DNA from: Streptomyces sp. Ncost-T10-10d
GTDB lineage: Bacteria; Actinomycetota; Actinomycetes; Streptomycetales; Streptomycetaceae
DNA: 64,000 nucleotides
Direction of reading: 5' to 3'
Assembly (NCBI RefSeq): GCF_900091955.1
Contig: NZ_FMDF01000218.1
Coordinates: 1-64,000, forward strand
Shown here: positions 60,450-64,000 of the stretch, in pieces
Layout of the letters: each line of letters opens with the position of its first letter
Position numbering within the stretch: the stretch's first letter is position 1
The notes under the pieces: model-generated
What the model was told of the DNA's origin: nothing
The model's database searches: none
The model's input: only the letters and a program-made list of their open reading frames with translations
Made by a program: the position numbers and the translations under genes

Positions 60450-62735
60450 TCACTTCAGGTAGACGATGCCGTCGGTGGTGACCGTCGGCCGGCCCGATGT
60501 GGCCACGACGACGATCTTGACAGTGTGCTTGGCGCTGCTCGACCAGCTCTTCGTCCACAGCGCGTCGCGGTACTTGGTGGTGCTGGACTTCAGGTCCACC
60601 GTCGACACCTTCACACCGTCGACATAGACGTACACCTGGCCGGAGGTGGCGGCCCTGGAGGCCACCAGGGCGACCGAGCGGCCGGTGAACGTCCAGCTCA
60701 GGCTCGCGCTCTTCGACGAGCTGGAGTACGACTTGCCGCCGAGGTAGCTGGACGAGGACTTCGTCGTCCAGGTGCCCGTCTTCGTCGCCGAGCTCTCCTG
60801 GACGATGACCGGCGTGCCGGAGACCGATGCGGCGGCGGTGTTGCCCGCCTGGTCGTACGCGGTCATGGCCCAACTGGTCGCCACACCCGACTTCGCGGTG
60901 TGCGAGGCGCTGGTGGTCGTCGGTCCGTAGGTCTTGGCGAGGGGGGCGGTGAGCCTGACCTCCTTGAGCGAAGCGGCGTCGGTGGCCTTCCACTTCAGGG
61001 TGATGGGGACGGCCGTGGTGTTCACCGTGCCGGTGCCCAGGGCCAGGTTCGGCTTGGTGGTGAAGGCGGGCGCCGTCTGGTCGGCGACCACGGTGGCCGC
61101 GGCGGACGTGGTGACCTTGCCCGACTGGTGGGTGGCGCGGACCTGGACCTGGTGGCTGCCGACGGCCAGCGTGGCCTTGGCGGAGGTGGCGGTGCCCGTC
61201 GTGGTGGCGACGGACTTGCCGTCGACCAGCAGCTCGTACTTGGAGATGAACGCGCTCGGGGTGGTCGCCGACCAGCCCACGGTGACCGTGGACTTGGTGT
61301 AGTACGTCGTGCCCGAGAGCCCGGCGCCGGTCACCGACTTGACGGCCAGTCCGGTGACGGGGCCCGCGGCGAGGCTGCGGATCGCGGGCAGCTGCCCGTA
61401 CAGCTTGGTGCCGGGGCACTCGGTCGCGAAGCCGTCGCGGTGGCCGGAGATCTGCTTGAAGGAGTACTGCGTACCGGCGGTGAACTTGGTGCCGGCGAGG
61501 TTGCTGCCGGTGGCGCCCGCGGTGAGCATGGTGCTGCCCGCCGGGTCGCCCTTGTACTGGCCCAGCTTCCAGGCGGCGATCCGGGCCACCGAGGTGGTCA
61601 CCGCACTGGGGGCGGTCGTGTCCGTGTACGTGCCGAGGACCGCGATGCCGGCCGTCTGCCGGTTGAAGCCGTAGGTGTGTGCGCCGAAGACCGGCCGGTC
61701 CACCCCGCCCTTGCGGCCCTCGAAGACCGTCCCGCACTTGTCGACCAGGAAGTTGTAGCCGATGTCCTTCCAGCCGTTGGCCTGGACGTGGTACGCGTAC
61801 ACGCTGCGCACGACGGCCGCGGAGTCGGCGCACGAGTAGGTGTTGGTCCCGGCGGTGTGGTGGACGAAGACCGCCTTGACGGTGTCCGTGTACTCCGGTG
61901 CCTCAGGGCTTATCGACTCGTCGGCGCCCCAGCCTGCACGCGAGGTGATGGGCGGCTTGGGCACGGTCGAGGACGGTGCGGGCGGCAGGGTATCGGTCGG
62001 GGACGCACTCGCGGGCGCCGAGGGGCTCGGGCTCACCGGGGGAGTGGGCTGCACCGTGGCCGAGTCGGAAGGGCTCGGTGACGCCGGGTCGGACGGTGTC
62101 ACCTCGGCGGGCGGTTCCGTGCTGTCGCTCGGCGCGGGCGGCTCGGTCGCGGCCGGGTCCGACGGGTCGGCGGAGGGGTCGGTCGTGGCATCGGCCGCGG
62201 GGATGTCGGCGGCGAAGGCCGCCGGGTCCGCGTTCAGGGTGCCGCTCCGGCCCGGGTCCACGGTGTCCAGCCGCAGCCCCGCGGGCAGCTTCGCGGAGAC
62301 CTTGCCGCCCGCGTTGATCCGTACCTCGACACCGTTGGAGGGGCCCACCCAGCGAGGCTCGGTGCTCCCTCGTACGCCGGACCGGCCGGCCTCCGTACGC
62401 CCGTCGATATCGGTTTCGAGCGGCAGCCAGGACGTCCAGTTCCCGTTGGCGGCGGACCTGGTCCGTACCTCCACGGCTCCGGTGACCTTGGCCGCCGCGT
62501 CGGTCCAGGTGATGCCCAGCATGCTGAACGGCTTGGTGTCCCGCTTGCCGAGGGTGGCCGAGGTGCCGTCGCCGTCGACCTTCAGCGCGGTCGCGTGCAC
62601 GTCGGCCTTGGTCGGGCCGGACTTGGCGTCGGCGTCCACCGAGGAGTTGCCCGTCACCCCCTCGAAGACCAGGGCACCCGCCACGGCGGACGTGGCCAGG
62701 GCAGCCGTGATCCAGATTCTTCGCTTCGATCTCAA
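60450..62735 (-). CDS. Secreted PGRP-type N-acetylmuramoyl-L-alanine amidase
   Basis: TTG 62735 opens a 761-residue secreted enzyme with a good signal peptide (RSKRRIWITAALATSAVAGALVFEG); an ATG at 62840 would add 35 residues but has no ribosome site. Residues ~30-190 are an all-beta N-terminal region, and a Ser/Pro-rich linker (about 190-270) follows. The PGRP/amidase_2 domain then has SRAGWGADES, AVFVHHTAG (zinc His), YNFLVDKCGTVFEGRKGG and SGHRDG. Three Ig-like or fibronectin-like repeats end the protein. It cleaves peptidoglycan stem peptides. Confidence 0.88.
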   Translation of the reverse strand: MRSKRRIWITAALATSAVAGALVFEGVTGNSSVDADAKSGPTKADVHATALKVDGDGTSATLGKRDTKPFSMLGITWTDAAAKVTGAVEVRTRSAANGNWTSWLPLETDIDGRTEAGRSGVRGSTEPRWVGPSNGVEVRINAGGKVSAKLPAGLRLDTVDPGRSGTLNADPAAFAADIPAADATTDPSADPSDPAATEPPAPSDSTEPPAEVTPSDPASPSPSDSATVQPTPPVSPSPSAPASASPTDTLPPAPSSTVPKPPITSRAGWGADESISPEAPEYTDTVKAVFVHHTAGTNTYSCADSAAVVRSVYAYHVQANGWKDIGYNFLVDKCGTVFEGRKGGVDRPVFGAHTYGFNRQTAGIAVLGTYTDTTAPSAVTTSVARIAAWKLGQYKGDPAGSTMLTAGATGSNLAGTKFTAGTQYSFKQISGHRDGFATECPGTKLYGQLPAIRSLAAGPVTGLAVKSVTGAGLSGTTYYTKSTVTVGWSATTPSAFISKYELLVDGKSVATTTGTATSAKATLAVGSHQVQVRATHQSGKVTTSAAATVVADQTAPAFTTKPNLALGTGTVNTTAVPITLKWKATDAASLKEVRLTAPLAKTYGPTTTSASHTAKSGVATSWAMTAYDQAGNTAAASVSGTPVIVQESSATKTGTWTTKSSSSYLGGKSYSSSSKSASLSWTFTGRSVALVASRAATSGQVYVYVDGVKVSTVDLKSSTTKYRDALWTKSWSSSAKHTVKIVVVATSGRPTVTTDGIVYLK

Positions 62736-62932
62736 GTCGTACCCCAGGGATCGTTTTCGGACATTTGGTTCGTCAGGCGCTGCGGCTGGCGACAGCTGGT
62801 CGCGAGGGGACCAGTGGGGGGTACGAGTGCTACCGCGCATGCAGCGGAGGCCTAGCTTGCCATGCCGCTCCGACAGCCGGACCCTCCCCCCCTGCTCCTG
62901 CCGTCCGCGGATGGCTCAAATTCCACTTGCGT

Positions 62933-63910
62933 TCACTGCCGGGCAAACCGGTCCAGCGCCGCCAGCACCGCCCGGCTCGTCGCCGGGCCGCCCAGATGCC
63001 CCGCATCGTCGATCACGGTCAGCTCCGCGTCCGGCCATGCCTTCGCCAGCTCCCACGCGGTGATCAGCGGTCCGCCCAGGTCGAACCGTCCGTGCACCAG
63101 CACGCCCGGAATCCCCGTCAGCCGCCCCGCGTCCCGGATCAGCTGCCCCTCCTCCAGCCAGGCGCCGTGGGAGAAGTAGTGCGAGCAGATCCGCACCAGC
63201 GCCAGCCGGTCGCGGCCGGGGCGCCCGCTGTACGGCGGCGGTCCGGCGTACGTCTCCTGGGAGAGCACCGCGTCCTCCCAGGCGCACCAGTCGGCTGTCG
63301 CCTTCTCCCGCACTCCGGCGTCGGGGCTTTCCAGCCGCCGGGCGTACGCGGCGAGGACGTCCGGGGTCGCGTCCCCCTCGGCCTCCGGCACTCCGGCCCG
63401 GAACAGGTCCCATGCCTCGGGGAAGATCTGGCCCGCCCCCCGGTACAGCCAGTCGATCTCCGAGCGCCGGGTCGTCGTGACGGCCGGGATCACGATCTCG
63501 GAGACCCGCTCCGGGTACTGCTCGGCGTACGCGAGGATCAGCGTCGAGCCCCAGGACCCGCCGTACAGGAGCCAGGCGTCGATCCCGAGATGCACGCGCA
63601 GCCGCTCCATGTCGGCGATCAGCCGGTCGGTCGTGTTGTACCGCATGTCGGCGGCCGGATCGCTCGCGTGCGGGGTGGAGCGGCCGCAGCCCCGCTGGTC
63701 GAAGAGGACGACGCGGTAGCGGTCCGGGTCGAAGTACTGCCGGGGCCGCTCCCTGCACCCCGACCCCGGACCGCCGTGCACGACGAGTGCGGGTTTTCCG
63801 TCCGGGTTGCCGCACGCCTCCCAGTACACGAGGTTGCCTTCCCCGACATCGAGCATGCCGTGCTCGTACGGTTCGATGGGCGGGTACTTCTCGTCCGGCA
63901 TGCGGTCCAC
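62933..63910 (-). CDS. pip: Proline iminopeptidase
   Basis: This is a 325-residue alpha/beta hydrolase of the proline iminopeptidase family. GTG 63910, eight bases after GGGAG, is preferred to ATG 63901. The nucleophile elbow GGSWGS, the HGGPGSG oxyanion region, DQRGCGRS and the C-terminal GHLGGP (catalytic His) are visible. It releases N-terminal proline from peptides in the cytoplasm. Confidence 0.92.
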   Translation of the reverse strand: MDRMPDEKYPPIEPYEHGMLDVGEGNLVYWEACGNPDGKPALVVHGGPGSGCRERPRQYFDPDRYRVVLFDQRGCGRSTPHASDPAADMRYNTTDRLIADMERLRVHLGIDAWLLYGGSWGSTLILAYAEQYPERVSEIVIPAVTTTRRSEIDWLYRGAGQIFPEAWDLFRAGVPEAEGDATPDVLAAYARRLESPDAGVREKATADWCAWEDAVLSQETYAGPPPYSGRPGRDRLALVRICSHYFSHGAWLEEGQLIRDAGRLTGIPGVLVHGRFDLGGPLITAWELAKAWPDAELTVIDDAGHLGGPATSRAVLAALDRFARQ

Positions 63911-63974
63911 GGCGGTGGCTCCCTGGGCTCGGCGGGCAAAGGGGTCAGCGTATGGCGGGCGTAGCCTGATTGCC

Positions 63975-64000
63975 GTGAATTCCGCACCCCGGGTACTGGC
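63975..64000 (+). CDS. Start of a rightward gene cut by the window edge
   Basis: GTG 63975 (VNSAPRVLA...) begins a frame that is open to the window end. TAGCCT, a plausible -10 hexamer, ends only eight bases before it, and no ribosome site is seen, so a leaderless transcript is likely. Nothing can be said of the product. Confidence 0.3.

Overview
The window is high-GC actinobacterial DNA, almost certainly a Streptomyces chromosome. The support is G/C-biased third codon positions, frequent GTG and occasional TTG starts, XRE/DUF397 and DUF5753 modules, the futalosine menaquinone genes mqnB and mqnD, an actinobacterial XPB-type helicase, and several Streptomyces-type DUF proteins. No rRNA, tRNA or CRISPR array was recognised.

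Layout. 0-4.4 kb: the 5' part of an eCIS-effector-like gene, then copper genes (copA with CsoR-like operators, and cutC with a DasR-like palindrome). 4.5-12.9 kb: a HelD-type RNA polymerase remodeller, an XPB helicase with a helicase-associated/WYL protein, and a membrane protein. 13.0-16.0 kb: a three-gene iron-siderophore ABC transporter behind an iron box. 16.1-21.5 kb: a HAD hydrolase, a penicillin-binding protein and an XRE/DUF397 regulatory cluster, interspersed with broken copies of the HAD 3' end. 21.7-28.2 kb: a YwqK-like protein, an alpha/beta hydrolase, and a secreted polymorphic-toxin operon (DUF6507, toxin, immunity-like protein, DUF6177). 28.5-34.3 kb: cold-shock protein, mqnD-mqnB, a lipoprotein, a frameshifted MFS gene and a DUF3027 protein. 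34.6-50.1 kb: a sacsin-like ATPase-domain protein, two tandem secreted paralogues, a CtpE-like P-type ATPase, a purine permease, MarR plus MFS, Uma2, ThpR, and a hydrolase divergent from a PadR regulator. 60.3-64.0 kb: a PGRP-type amidase and proline iminopeptidase.

The most interesting region is 50,962-60,172. A 9.2-kb integrative element driven by a Bxb1-like large serine integrase has split a chromosomal aldo/keto reductase (AKR) gene. The two halves of the host gene lie outside the element, at 50,112-50,970 and 60,164-60,309, and are joined by a 9-bp direct repeat. Rejoining the two element ends gives a 50-bp attP with perfect 10-bp inverted arms whose centre falls at the edge of the 9-bp core. 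The element carries an intact, closely related AKR copy (59,013-60,011), including part of the host upstream region. In that copy the stretch equivalent to attB has unusual A/T-ending codons and three changes in the 9-bp core. The element therefore appears to replace the gene it destroys with a copy its own integrase should recognise poorly. It also carries a small zinc-binding-like serine recombinase with a 28-bp res-like site, an FAD oxidoreductase, an XRE/DUF6879 regulatory operon, and an unusual array of strong hairpins in a doubled triplet.

Two genes (the eCIS-like gene at 1-560 and the MFS gene at 31,469-32,892) each lack one base in a run of five C on their coding strand. Either could be a real mutation, but the shared pattern makes homopolymer under-calling in the assembly likely.
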